A program made the translations under genes and the position numbers. A model generated the notes under the pieces. The model was given only the letters and a program-made list of their open reading frames with translations, had not been told where the DNA came from and made no database searches. Positions 35,320 to 44,200 of a stretch of DNA of 64,000 nucleotides are shown here, piece after piece. Position 1 is the stretch's first letter, and every line of letters starts with the position of its first letter. Source of the DNA: CBDANO01 sp965197665 (lineage in GTDB: Bacteria; Chloroflexota; Dehalococcoidia; Lucifugimonadales; UBA3495); the NCBI GenBank assembly GCA_965197665.1, contig CBDANO010000005.1, positions 1,116,001-1,180,000 on the forward strand, written 5' to 3'.

Positions 35320-36566
35320 CCTTTGCGATTCTCCATAGGGCCGGACTTATTCTTCCCCTGCTGATTGCGGCATCCCTAATAGCGGTAGTTGCAGTCGACG
35401 GCGCCATCGAGGTCCAAGCTCAAGAACCAACCACGATCCGAGGCCGTGTCATTGCCGGTACCGGAGATGCGGCCCTACCACCGGATATTCCTGTACTCTT
35501 GCTAGTTGCAAGCCCAGAGGGTGAATTGGCCGCCACCAGACAAGTCGCCGCCGATGAAGAAGGGGGGTTTGAATTTGACCAAGTTCCTCGTTGGGAGGGC
35601 GGAGTCTATACCCTCAGCGTGGACTATGCGGGAGTGTTCTATAGCACGTCGCTGAGTCTCCAAGACTTGTCCGACGAGGTGCGGCTCACCGTCTACGAAC
35701 CCACCCAGGATGCTTCGGTGGTAAAAGTGGCCCGCCAACTCTTGGTGATTGCCGACGTGGACGCTAAGAACCGGGAGGTCTCAGCCTTGGAATTCGTGCT
35801 CCTAGACAATATCAGCGACCGTACCCTCCTGCCCGACCTGGCCAACCCGGAGCGTCTAAACTTTCTGCGTTTCGCGCTCCCGCCCCAAGCCGAAGGGCTG
35901 GACGTCCGCTCGGACCTGCCGGACGGCGACATCATATCCATCGGCACCGGTTTCGCTCTTACGTCAGCCGTCACGCCGGGGGAACACAGCCTAGATTTCA
36001 CTTTTCGGTTTCCTTACCGGGGCGACCGGGTCTCCTACCGTCAGTCCCTACCCCAAGGCGCGGAGGTCTATCAGGTATTGGTACCTCATAGATTGCCGGG
36101 CGTCACGGTATCACCGCTGCAAACCGTTTCCGAGGTGAGTATCGACTCCTCCCTCTACAGAGTGTGGGAGGGCAGGGACTTCGGACGGGGGCAAGGAATA
36201 ACTCTCGAGCTGAGCAATCTTCCTGAACCCAGCCTGGGGGCGCGCTTGGAAAAATCGGTAACCGACGGAACATTTTGGAAGATCGCCATCCCCAGCGCCC
36301 TTGGCGCAGTCCTGGCTTTCTTGCTCCTATTCGGCGTCCTCAAGGCCCCCAAGCGGCAGCCCGGAACCTCGGGGTCTGTCTCCAGCGGAGTTACGAAGGA
36401 GCCGGCAAACCGGGACGCCATAGTTAGGGAAATAGCGGAGTTGGACGAACGGTTCCAGCAGGGCGGGGTAGCGGAGGACATTTACGACCGACAGCGGGTG
36501 GGGCTGGTTTCACGTATTCTCGGGCCAAGTGCAACGGTGGAACCGCCTGATGGTCCCGGCGGCTAA
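35316..36566 (+). CDS. Uncharacterised exported membrane protein in the ccm operon
   Basis: 416 residues from ATG 35316, overlapping the previous stop by four bases. Signal peptide or membrane helix at about 9-27, then a beta-rich extracytoplasmic domain; the first part ('TTIRGRVIAGTGDAALPPDI') resembles a carboxypeptidase-regulatory-like fold. A C-terminal membrane helix lies near 330-350. The cytoplasmic tail ends with 'REIAELDERFQQGGVAEDIY', a motif similar to that in the preceding zinc-ribbon protein and in CcmI. No heme or cysteine motif is seen. Function unknown. Confidence 0.65.
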   Translation: MTFAILHRAGLILPLLIAASLIAVVAVDGAIEVQAQEPTTIRGRVIAGTGDAALPPDIPVLLLVASPEGELAATRQVAADEEGGFEFDQVPRWEGGVYTLSVDYAGVFYSTSLSLQDLSDEVRLTVYEPTQDASVVKVARQLLVIADVDAKNREVSALEFVLLDNISDRTLLPDLANPERLNFLRFALPPQAEGLDVRSDLPDGDIISIGTGFALTSAVTPGEHSLDFTFRFPYRGDRVSYRQSLPQGAEVYQVLVPHRLPGVTVSPLQTVSEVSIDSSLYRVWEGRDFGRGQGITLELSNLPEPSLGARLEKSVTDGTFWKIAIPSALGAVLAFLLLFGVLKAPKRQPGTSGSVSSGVTKEPANRDAIVREIAELDERFQQGGVAEDIYDRQRVGLVSRILGPSATVEPPDGPGG

Positions 36567-36593
36567 GGAGGCTAGTCGTGTCGAGAAGCCAGC

Positions 36594-37205
36594 TTGAGTA
36601 AACGAGGTTGGATCTTGCTGGGGACCGCCGTCCCGGTCCTGGCGCTTATATCCGTGCTGGCTTGGGCCTCGGTTAAATCGGGCAGCAACCCGGGAGGTCT
36701 GGGAGTAAACGACGAATTCGGCCAGGTCGACATCGACCAAAGGACTGCCCGGGGCTTTACGTTGGAATTGTTCAGCGGCCCCGCCGCGGCGGGTGCTGGT
36801 GAAGGCGGGACATTGGACTTGGCCGACCTTCGAGGGAAATTGGTAATGTTGGATTTTTGGGCGTCCTGGTGCCCCCCCTGCCGGCACGAAGCCCCGGACT
36901 TGGCCCAGGTCTACCGTGAGTATCGGGGGGCGCCGGTGGAGTTCGTGGGGGTAGATATTTGGGATAGCCGCGGCGCCGCTTTGGACCACATCGAGCGTTA
37001 TGACGTACCCTACCCCAACGGCTTCGACGGCGAGGGCTTAATTGCTATCGATTACGGAATAAGGGGTATCCCCGAAAAAATCTTCATCGACAGGGACGGC
37101 GAAACCATCAAGAAATTTGTTGGCCCAATAACGGCCGATACTTTACGCAGCACCCTCAACGAGATGCTGGGATTAGAGGAAGACCAACCTCAAGCTAATC
37201 CGTAG
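36594..37205 (+). CDS. TlpA/ResA/CcmG-like thiol-disulfide oxidoreductase
   Basis: 203 residues: one N-terminal membrane helix, then a thioredoxin fold with 'LDFWASWCPPCRHEAP' (active site WCPPC) and 'YGIRGIPEKIFIDRDGE' with the cis-Pro region. Such proteins keep the cysteines of CcmH or apocytochromes reduced. The start is TTG 36594 with only a weak GAGAAG upstream. A strong AAGGAGG further upstream instead leads to a GTG that ends after seven codons (36578-36601). Last of the ccm group. Confidence 0.87.
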   Translation: MSKRGWILLGTAVPVLALISVLAWASVKSGSNPGGLGVNDEFGQVDIDQRTARGFTLELFSGPAAAGAGEGGTLDLADLRGKLVMLDFWASWCPPCRHEAPDLAQVYREYRGAPVEFVGVDIWDSRGAALDHIERYDVPYPNGFDGEGLIAIDYGIRGIPEKIFIDRDGETIKKFVGPITADTLRSTLNEMLGLEEDQPQANP

Positions 37206-37304
37206 GCGCGCCTCGTCTGTGGATAAAAGGCGGCATGCTTCCGTGATACACTTGGGGCGAAATTCCTGGGGGTGAGTAGCTGCGTGGGATTATCCTGGGG
37301 GCCT

Positions 37305-38282
37305 GTGAAAGTTTTCGTCCGCCCGAAGAACTACCTTCCAATCATCTTCCTAGCGGTAGCTCTGGCCCTAGCTGCGGCGCCTGGCTGCGGGGATTCTTCG
37401 ACTCCTGACGCTTCTCCAGCAACAGCATCTCCGGCATCGGGAGAGTCGTCGATACCGGCGGCAACCCCTGAGGACGAAACTTCCCCAACAGCTTCTCCGG
37501 CGCAGAAGCAGGGGGAGTCGTCAACATCCGCGGCAACTCCCGGGAACGAGGCCTCGCCAACAGCCTCTTCGGGATCGGAGCAGAGGCCGCTGGACCTGTT
37601 GAAGCGCTCCAACGAAATCATGGAGGCGGTGTCAAGCTTCCGAGCCAGACTCGACTTGAGCGGGGAGGCGCTGGGCCAAAAGTTGTCCATATCCATGGAT
37701 ATGGAATTGAGCCGTAACGACCGGATACGCAACGTCATGGAAATCGAATCGTCTGCAAGCACTCAGACCATAGAGCAAGTCGTCGACCTACCGTTTGCTT
37801 ACACCAAACTCCCAGGCGAGGGCTGGGTCAGGATGGACATGGGGGCTATGGCCAACTTGTCCGGTACACTCCCATTCTCAGACCCCCGAGAATTTACAAA
37901 TAGCTTCTTTCCCGCCGAGGACACCCCTTGGGAACTGTATAACGTCGCCTCCAGGGGTCGGGAGGAAGTCGACGGAATCCAAACGGAGCGGCTGAATGTC
38001 CAGTTCGATTTTCAAGAGGTCTGGGAGTACCTCGACTCGGAGATTAGAGACTCTTACGGCCAGTCCTTTGGTGTAGGCGGGGAGGTAACGGAGGAGTTTC
38101 TCCAGGGAATAGAGATTAGAAATTTGGATGTCTGGGTCGATGAGCAGGGTTATGCTCGAAGATTCGAGATTGACATGGTCATGGGTGAAGCCGTGTCGAT
38201 CTTCATGAACATACGAGTGTTCGATTTCAACCGGGATATCAATATAAGCCTGCCCCAAGAATTCACTCAAATGAGCCCATGA
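37305..38282 (+). CDS. LolA/LppX-like lipoprotein
   Basis: 325 residues from GTG 37305 (a start at 37272 also exists). The signal peptide ends at a cysteine in 'ALAAAPGCGD'. A linker of about 65 residues with tandem Ser/Ala/Thr/Pro-rich units (about two copies of a 25-residue block around 'ATPEDETSPTASP' and 'ATPGNEASPTASS') joins a C-terminal domain of about 210 residues. This domain starts 'LDLLKRSNEIMEAVSSFRAR' and has the antiparallel-sheet pattern of LolA/LppX-type lipoproteins ('VDLPFAYTKLPGEGWVRMDM'). The stop overlaps the ROK start (ATGA). Ligand unknown. Confidence 0.75.
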   Translation: MKVFVRPKNYLPIIFLAVALALAAAPGCGDSSTPDASPATASPASGESSIPAATPEDETSPTASPAQKQGESSTSAATPGNEASPTASSGSEQRPLDLLKRSNEIMEAVSSFRARLDLSGEALGQKLSISMDMELSRNDRIRNVMEIESSASTQTIEQVVDLPFAYTKLPGEGWVRMDMGAMANLSGTLPFSDPREFTNSFFPAEDTPWELYNVASRGREEVDGIQTERLNVQFDFQEVWEYLDSEIRDSYGQSFGVGGEVTEEFLQGIEIRNLDVWVDEQGYARRFEIDMVMGEAVSIFMNIRVFDFNRDINISLPQEFTQMSP

Positions 38283-39280
38283 CCCAGCCGGCGGCGATTG
38301 CTATGGATTGGGGCGGTACCTGGACCCGGGCCGCCATAGTTGATCGCGGAGGCAATTTCCTCTGGCAGTCTCGGGCGGCCAATCCCAAGGACGGCAGCCA
38401 ATCGGAGCTGTTGGAGTCCGCGGACGGGCTGCTACGCGACGCCATAGCTTGGTGCGGCGGTTCTTCCATCGCCGGAGTGGGTATCGCCATCGCCGGGCCC
38501 GTGGACCCGGAAACGGGAATCCTGTACGACCCGCCCAACCTCCGCGTCCTGAACGGGGTATCCCTCAAGTACCGGTGGGAACCAATGACGGGTTATCCCG
38601 TGTGGGTGCAGAACGACGCCAATCTTGCCGCGCTGGCCGAGTTTCATTACGGCGCAGGGAGCGAAGCCGCGGATATGGGCCGGCCGCCCCTTACCCTGGT
38701 GTACCTAACAATCAGCACCGGCATAGGCGGCGGCGTGATAGACCGGGGCCGGTTGTTCTCCGGGGCCGGCGGCTTGGCGGCCGAGATAGGACACATGACC
38801 ATCGACACCGGGGAAACCGCGCCCCAATGCCAGTGCGGCAACCGGGGGCATTTGGAATCCCTTGCTTCCGGCACCGCCATCGCCCGGACCGCTCGGGAAA
38901 GGCTGTCCAGTTCCGGTTCGCCCACCTCATCCCTGACGGCCCAAGCAATCGGCTCCGCCATCACCTCCGAGGACGTGTTTCGAGCGGCGGCCCAAGGGGA
39001 CGAATTGGCGACGGAGGTGGTGGAAGGAGCGGTGCAAGCTCTGGCCGTGGGGCTGGTCAACGTTCTCCACCTGTTCAACCCGGACCTTCTGGTCCTTGGA
39101 GGAGGGGTTGCCGCGGGACTGGAGGAGTTGGGACTGCTGCCGAAAATCAAAGCCCTGATGCTCCCCAAGGCCATGAGCGAGCCGCACAAGGACTTCGACC
39201 TAGTGCCCAGCCGACTGGGCGACGGCGTGGGAATGGTCGGCGCCGCAGCCATGGTATGGCAAAACGCTGACCAAGGCTAA
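38279..39280 (+). CDS. ROK family sugar kinase (glucokinase-like)
   Basis: 333 residues. 'AIAMDWGGTWTRAAIVDRGG' is the N-terminal ATP-binding motif, 'VQNDANLAALAEFHYGAG' carries the catalytic Asp113, 'LTISTGIGGGVID' is the second phosphate loop, and 'EIGHM' has the zinc His172. The ROK zinc motif is normally CxCGxxGCxE; here it is C184-Q-C186-G-N-R-G-H191-L-E193, so the third Cys is replaced by His. The start overlaps the upstream stop (ATGA). Substrate probably a hexose, not certain. Confidence 0.9.
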   Translation: MTQPAAIAMDWGGTWTRAAIVDRGGNFLWQSRAANPKDGSQSELLESADGLLRDAIAWCGGSSIAGVGIAIAGPVDPETGILYDPPNLRVLNGVSLKYRWEPMTGYPVWVQNDANLAALAEFHYGAGSEAADMGRPPLTLVYLTISTGIGGGVIDRGRLFSGAGGLAAEIGHMTIDTGETAPQCQCGNRGHLESLASGTAIARTARERLSSSGSPTSSLTAQAIGSAITSEDVFRAAAQGDELATEVVEGAVQALAVGLVNVLHLFNPDLLVLGGGVAAGLEELGLLPKIKALMLPKAMSEPHKDFDLVPSRLGDGVGMVGAAAMVWQNADQG

Positions 39281-39422
39281 GCAATATACGGGCCTACCAT
39301 TAGGCTGAGCCTAAGTTGGGCCGGGGCCCCGGTCCGCCGGAAGGGAAGCGTAAGCAAAGATAGGCAACATGTTTAACGGCCACCGGCTCCATGGGCGCTG
39401 GACTGCCGCGGAGCGGACGGGG

Positions 39423-39450
39423 GAGGTTGAGCTCAGTCGAGCCCAACCTC
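39423..39450 (+). terminator. Hairpin between ROK kinase and FAH genes
   Basis: GAGGTTG-a-GCTC-agtc-GAGC-c-CAACCTC forms an 11-bp stem with one opposed mismatch. No T-run follows, so it may be a rho-dependent terminator element or processing site rather than an intrinsic terminator. Confidence 0.4.
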
Positions 39451-39481
39451 ATACTTACCGGACCAAAGAGGAGATTCGGAC

Positions 39482-40264
39482 ATGAAATGGTGCAGGTTCA
39501 AGGCTGACGACAAGGTATCCTACGGCATAGTCGAGGGCGAAACCGTCGTCGCGGTGGACGGAAGCCCCTTTGACGGCTACACAAGGGCCTCCGACACTCA
39601 TCCCCTCGGCTCCGTGAAGCTGCTGGCGCCGGTAATACCGCCGACTTTCTATGCCGCCGGAATAAACTATCCGGAGCATGCAACCTGGGCTGCCATCAAC
39701 GCGGGGACCCAGCCCAATTTACCCACGAAGGCCGACGTTGGCTACCGGGCGGCCAATGCCTTGATCGCCAGCGGCGAGCCAATCATAGTACCCAAGGACG
39801 CCACCGAGGAAGTGCAGTACGAAGGTGAACTGGTGGCAGTCATCGGAAAGAAGTGCAAGAACGTCTCGGAAGCGGAAGCCTTGGACTACGTCCTCGGGTT
39901 CACCATAGGCAACGACGTGAGCGAGCGCGCCTGGCAACGGAATGACCGGACCATGTGGCGCGCCAAGAACACGGACACGTTCAAGCCAATGGGGCCTTGG
40001 ATCGTCACCGGCTTGGACCCGGACGACCTTCACTGCAAGGTTAGCCTCAACGGGCGGGTGGTATGCGAATACGACGTTTCGACCGCCCTTTTCGGCGTCC
40101 GCACTTACATCAGCGAAATGAGCCGCTACCTGACTCTATACCCGGGTGACGTGCTGTGGATGGGCACGGAAGGCGCCGGCGAGAACATGAAAGACGGCGA
40201 CGTAATCGAGATAGAGATCAGCGACATTGGCGTACTGCGGAACCGGGTGGTACGGGAACGGTAA
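39482..40264 (+). CDS. Fumarylacetoacetate hydrolase family protein
   Basis: 260 residues. The catalytic domain shows 'FYAAGINYPEH', 'YEGELVAVIGKKCKNVSEAE' (metal ligand Glu residues before and in this segment), 'GNDVSERAWQ' (metal Asp) and 'FKPMGPWIVTG'. The end 'LYPGDVLWMGTEGAGENMKD' is typical. Family members hydrolyse or decarboxylate C-C bonds of ring-cleavage products (acylpyruvases, hydroxyhexenedioate isomerases). The start ATG has GAGGAG eight bases upstream. It fits an aromatic degradation role in this region, but no dedicated ring-cleavage gene is adjacent. Confidence 0.9.
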   Translation: MKWCRFKADDKVSYGIVEGETVVAVDGSPFDGYTRASDTHPLGSVKLLAPVIPPTFYAAGINYPEHATWAAINAGTQPNLPTKADVGYRAANALIASGEPIIVPKDATEEVQYEGELVAVIGKKCKNVSEAEALDYVLGFTIGNDVSERAWQRNDRTMWRAKNTDTFKPMGPWIVTGLDPDDLHCKVSLNGRVVCEYDVSTALFGVRTYISEMSRYLTLYPGDVLWMGTEGAGENMKDGDVIEIEISDIGVLRNRVVRER

Positions 40265-40354
40265 GCTCCTCGCTCCAACCATCATCCGCAGGCGCCGGGC
40301 ATGCCCCGAATAAGTCCGTGAACTGCGGCCGGTCGGATCAAGACGACGGCTTGT

Positions 40355-40729
40355 TCAGAGGCCCTCTAGGCCCGTCTCGGCGGCCCAGGCTTGGACCCCG
40401 CGGCGAAAAGCCAGGGCCCCCATCGGTGCGATGACGGCCTGCAACGCCTCCAGAATCTCCCGGGGCGTGGCGCCCTCGCGGAGCGCCACCCTAACGTGAG
40501 CTTGAATCTGCTCAACGTCAGCTCTAAGGGCGGCTTCTACTACTATTTGAAGCAACTCCTTGGTCTTGCGGTCCAGCAACCGCTGACCGGTGTAAGTGGC
40601 CTCGATAAACTCATTGTACTTCTTGGCCCATTCCAGGTCCTCCGCGGCCATGATACGGTGCATCTCCAGGGTGTACCCCCGGTCCTGCTGGGCTTGTTCG
40701 ATAAATGACTTCGCCTCATCCGTTGCCAT
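40355..40729 (-). CDS. Carboxymuconolactone decarboxylase family protein
   Basis: 124 residues of the AhpD/CMD fold: 'LLDRKTKELLQIVVEAALRA', then 'HVRVALREGATPREILEALQ' and 'VIAPMGALAFRRGVQAW'. No cysteine is present, so the CxxC of AhpD-type peroxidase partners is absent, and the protein is closer to PcaC-type or unclassified members. ATG has AGGAGG five bases upstream. It follows the SIS gene on the minus strand. Exact role unknown. Confidence 0.87.
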   Translation of the reverse strand: MATDEAKSFIEQAQQDRGYTLEMHRIMAAEDLEWAKKYNEFIEATYTGQRLLDRKTKELLQIVVEAALRADVEQIQAHVRVALREGATPREILEALQAVIAPMGALAFRRGVQAWAAETGLEGL

Positions 40730-40777
40730 TAGCGCCTCCTTCCTTTCAGCAATAGCCCCATTTCATCGATAACTCCC

Positions 40778-40800
40778 GGGCCGGCTCCCGGCGCCGGCCC
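40778..40800 (-). terminator. GC-rich hairpin between SIS and CMD genes
   Basis: GGGCCGG-ctcccggcg-CCGGCCC, a 7-bp perfect stem in the 195-base gap between two minus-strand genes. No T-run. Could be a terminator or only a GC-rich palindrome. Confidence 0.3.
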
Positions 40801-40924
40801 CTGGGCGGTTCTAATCCGGTCTCCATGCGGTTCTAATATTCTATGCCCGTGAATACCTCTAGGTCCGGCGTGATCACTCCAAGAAAGAAGATTCATCCCC
40901 GGTTTGGCGGGGGACTTCATTTCA

Positions 40925-42031
40925 TCAGAGGTCGTACTGCCGGCGGGCCGCCGCCTGCTTGGGATTGTTTTGCTGGAACAGGTCAGGGTGGGTACCCCGG
41001 GCCAAGGCTAAGTAGTAGGTGAACAACTGAAGGGGTAGTACATAAACCAACGGACTCCAAAATTCAGGCGCTTGAGGCATAGCAAATGACTCCGCGGCCA
41101 GACCGGATAGCAGTTCGTCACCTTCCTCTACCAAGGCCCACACGCCGGCGCCAACCTCCCGCGAGGCCCGGGCTATATCCGAAGCCCGCTCGTAGCCCGG
41201 CCCGGGGGGCGCAATCAAGGTTAGCAGACACTCCTCGCTCACGGAACAAAAAGGCCCGTGGAGCAACTGCTCGATTTGAAGCCCTTCACAGTCGCTGGCG
41301 CTGGTTTCTTTGATTTTCAAGGCTACTTCGTAGGCATTGGCGGTATTCGGCCCCCAGCCGACGCAAAGGAACCGGCCGCGCTCCCGGAACCGCTGCGCCG
41401 CTTGCCGGGCCGCAGTCTCTTGAGTTAGCACCCGCGCTGCTATTTGCGGGACTTCTTCCAACTGGGCCCGGAGTAATGGCAGGTCTTCACTGCTATCCGT
41501 CCGGCGTCCGGTAGCTACCGCCAGCAACGCCAGCACAGTCAACGCGGTCGTGTAGCTCACCGTGAATGCGGCGGACCGTTCCTGCTCTACGGTATTAAGA
41601 ACAGTGTCGGCCGCCTGAATCCTGGACCCGGGGTTGGTGGAGGTTATGGACACCGTGTACGCGCCGGCGGCCTTGGCCATTTCCAGGGCCAAGAAAGAGT
41701 AGGTCTTGGTACCCCGGTGGCTGATGACTATGACGGCGTCCTCTTTGTTCAATGGCGGCGGGTATCCGCAAAACTCGAAGGAATGCCAGGCTTGGACGTC
41801 CAAGGCCCGGGCGCAGGACCGTCGGAACCAGTGCTGGGCCACCAGAGCGGCATGCCAGGAAGTGCCGATGCCCACTATATACAGCCGCCGTCTTTCTACC
41901 AAATTGGCGGCGGCCTCTTGGGCCCCGTCCTCATGTTTGCGCAGCATCTCCTCGATGGCTTGAGGCTGCCGGTGGATGGCGTCGTACATGAAATAGGGGT
42001 GGCTTTGGCGAACATCTTGTCCCTGGGTCAT
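40925..42031 (-). CDS. SIS domain sugar isomerase-like protein (GlmS C-terminal-like)
   Basis: 368 residues from ATG 42031, which has AAGGTG seven bases upstream (another start at 42046 exists). Two SIS domains in tandem like the isomerase half of glucosamine-6-phosphate synthase: 'RRLYIVGIGTSWHAALVAQH', 'VIVISHRGTKTYSFLALEMA', and a second domain with 'RGRFLCVGWGPNTANAYEVA' and 'LKIKETSASDCEGLQIEQLL'. The glutamine amidotransferase domain of GlmS is absent, so this may be a deaminase/isomerase or a fructoselysine-type enzyme. Substrate is probably a phosphosugar. Confidence 0.85.
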   Translation of the reverse strand: MTQGQDVRQSHPYFMYDAIHRQPQAIEEMLRKHEDGAQEAAANLVERRRLYIVGIGTSWHAALVAQHWFRRSCARALDVQAWHSFEFCGYPPPLNKEDAVIVISHRGTKTYSFLALEMAKAAGAYTVSITSTNPGSRIQAADTVLNTVEQERSAAFTVSYTTALTVLALLAVATGRRTDSSEDLPLLRAQLEEVPQIAARVLTQETAARQAAQRFRERGRFLCVGWGPNTANAYEVALKIKETSASDCEGLQIEQLLHGPFCSVSEECLLTLIAPPGPGYERASDIARASREVGAGVWALVEEGDELLSGLAAESFAMPQAPEFWSPLVYVLPLQLFTYYLALARGTHPDLFQQNNPKQAAARRQYDL

Positions 42032-42204
42032 TCCTATCACCTTCATGAGAATGCGCTTTGGCGGCGCTGCTATCTAACGGATTGTACCCCCTTGGCAAAG
42101 CAACTCACCAGAGGTTAAATCCAAAACCGTGTTAAAATTGGCCGACGCAAAATCGGCTGCCTTTCCGCCGCACTCGAAAAGCGTTTTCGAAAAGGATAAA
42201 GCAG

Positions 42205-42843
42205 TTGATCAGCCCGACCGATTATCCGCCCGATTCCTTTCGACGCGAAGACGAAAGCGACGACAGCCTGTTCTACGCCTCTCCCAGGCTGGTCGTTCAC
42301 ATCGACGACTACGCCATCGAGGCCGTGGGCCGGGTGTTCCGCGACCAGATACCGCCCGATTACGTGGTATTGGACCTGATGAGTAGCTGGCGCTCTCATT
42401 GGCCCGATGACCACCCCAAGAAGCGAATGGTCGGACTGGGGCTCAACGCCCCCGAGATGGCCGACAACCCGGACTTGGACGAGTACGTAATCCATGACCT
42501 GAACCGGGACCCCGTCCTACCCTTCGAGTCGGACTCCTTCGACGCGGTGGTAATCACCGTATCAGCCCAGTATTTGGTGCATCCGGTGGAAGTCTTCAAG
42601 GAAATCAACCGCCTCCTCAAGCCGGGCGGCAGCTTTATCGTTACTTTCTCCAACCGCATGTTCCCTACCAAAGCAGTACTCATGTGGCGCAACTCCACCG
42701 ACCAAGGGCGAATGGAGCTGGTGGCCTCCTATATGGAGGCTGCCGGGAATTTCGTCGATATCCGGGCCGGTCTCGTCAATGGGGGCCAAAGCCCCCCGGG
42801 AGACCCTCTCTTCGCTGTGGTGAGCCGGAAGCAGGGAGACTGA
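42205..42843 (+). CDS. Class I SAM-dependent methyltransferase
   Basis: 212 residues from TTG 42205, which has AAAGGA upstream. 'DYVVLDLMSSWRSHWPDD' replaces the usual GxGxG loop, but 'DLNRDPVLPFESDSFDAVVI' and 'EINRLLKPGGSFIVTFSNRM' are typical methyltransferase motifs III-V. 'MVGLGLNAPEMADNP' gives the acidic loop that would bind SAM ribose. The atypical motif I suggests a divergent family member. Substrate unknown. Confidence 0.8.
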   Translation: MISPTDYPPDSFRREDESDDSLFYASPRLVVHIDDYAIEAVGRVFRDQIPPDYVVLDLMSSWRSHWPDDHPKKRMVGLGLNAPEMADNPDLDEYVIHDLNRDPVLPFESDSFDAVVITVSAQYLVHPVEVFKEINRLLKPGGSFIVTFSNRMFPTKAVLMWRNSTDQGRMELVASYMEAAGNFVDIRAGLVNGGQSPPGDPLFAVVSRKQGD

Positions 42844-42895
42844 CCGCAGGGGCCATAGCTTGAGAAAACCCAGCAGGGCGACTCACAGGCCCTCG

Positions 42896-44200
42896 TTATC
42901 TTCTATCTTCGATAGACCTTCTCGGCGGCACGGCAGTCAACACCAGCACCGCCGCTACGGCTACACCCACTCCGAATATGAAAAATGCTGGTAGATAAGT
43001 ACCGGTGAAGTCGAACATGAAGCCGGCTACGACGGGGCCAACGGCCTGCCCGCCTATCTGCACCGGCAGCGCCAGCCCGCGAATGGCACCCAGGTGCCTT
43101 CGACCATAATAGTCGGCCCACACCAGCCGCAGCAGCAGTTGCAACCCTCCGATGCCGGCGCCCAAAGCAAAAGCCGACCCCAAACCCCAACCAATGGTGC
43201 TGCTGACCCCGGTCCCCATGGCGCCCAACGCTACCGAGAGACCCGCCAGCGACAATAGCAACCTTACCGGGACCCGCCGTGCCGTGTTGAACCACAGGAA
43301 TCCACCAACGACTTGCGACAAAGCGAAGGCGCTGGCCATCAGCGCCGCCGAGGACGGGGACAGCCCCTGGTTTATGTAGTGGGGCACCTGGTGCAATGAA
43401 ACCCCCGCTTGGGCCATGAACCCAAAGGCCGAAAATCCGGCCAAAATCCAGAACGCCCGGGTCCGAAGGGCCTCTCCCGCGGTGAAGTTGGCCTCGGCGT
43501 CAGCCGTCCAGTCATCCCTTTTGTCGGCCATGTCTCGATGGGCCGGAGGAGAGCCTTCGGAACCACCGGAGTCAACCTCCAGCCCGATATCCTCAGGCCG
43601 CCTGGCCATTAACAACAGTGAAGGCAGGACGCCGACGGATACGGTAAATATCCCCAAGGACATCCAGGCTACCCGCCAGTCCCAACCGCTGATGATAACC
43701 TGAACCAAGGGAGGCATCAGGGCCAGTCCGGTCCCTTGAGACGCTCCCAGCAAGGCTAGGGCAAGAGGCCGGCGGCGAATGAACCAGTTGCTCACCGCCG
43801 TCGCGGTGCCCAACTCCAAGGGGCTGGCGAAAAGCATCCGGCCCGGAACGTACAAGGAATAGAACATCCAGCTTTGACTTACCACGGAAAGTCCAATGGC
43901 GAAGGCGCCGACCAGTCCGGACGTGACGCCGACCACCAGGCCGGACCCATAGCGGTCGATCAGGCGTCCGACCGCCGGGGATACGGCTACGGCGCAAAGA
44001 CCGCCCAGGCTGAGAGCGCCGGAAAAGAGGCCGCGGGACCACCCGAACTCATCGGTCATCGGCACTACGAACACGGATAGAGTGGCCGCGGCCATCAGGG
44101 GCCTCGAGGAGTAGCTGGTCAAAGCGGAAACAACGAGGACGATCCATCCAAAGTAAAAAGGAAGCGACCGGGCCAGCCGTTGTTGGCGCTCACCAATCAT
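42896..44200 (-). CDS. MFS transporter (monocarboxylate-type)
   Basis: 434 residues with about twelve membrane helices; 'LPFYFGWIVLVVSALTSYSS' begins the first. 'SPAVGRLIDRYGSGLVVGV' is the loop 2-3 motif, and a central hydrophilic loop of about 35 residues ('DSGGSEGSPPAHRDMADKRD') separates the halves. Similar in layout to the MFS gene at 17011 but not close. Possibly an organic-acid exporter/importer. ATG start. Confidence 0.85.
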   Translation of the reverse strand: MIGERQQRLARSLPFYFGWIVLVVSALTSYSSRPLMAAATLSVFVVPMTDEFGWSRGLFSGALSLGGLCAVAVSPAVGRLIDRYGSGLVVGVTSGLVGAFAIGLSVVSQSWMFYSLYVPGRMLFASPLELGTATAVSNWFIRRRPLALALLGASQGTGLALMPPLVQVIISGWDWRVAWMSLGIFTVSVGVLPSLLLMARRPEDIGLEVDSGGSEGSPPAHRDMADKRDDWTADAEANFTAGEALRTRAFWILAGFSAFGFMAQAGVSLHQVPHYINQGLSPSSAALMASAFALSQVVGGFLWFNTARRVPVRLLLSLAGLSVALGAMGTGVSSTIGWGLGSAFALGAGIGGLQLLLRLVWADYYGRRHLGAIRGLALPVQIGGQAVGPVVAGFMFDFTGTYLPAFFIFGVGVAVAAVLVLTAVPPRRSIEDRR

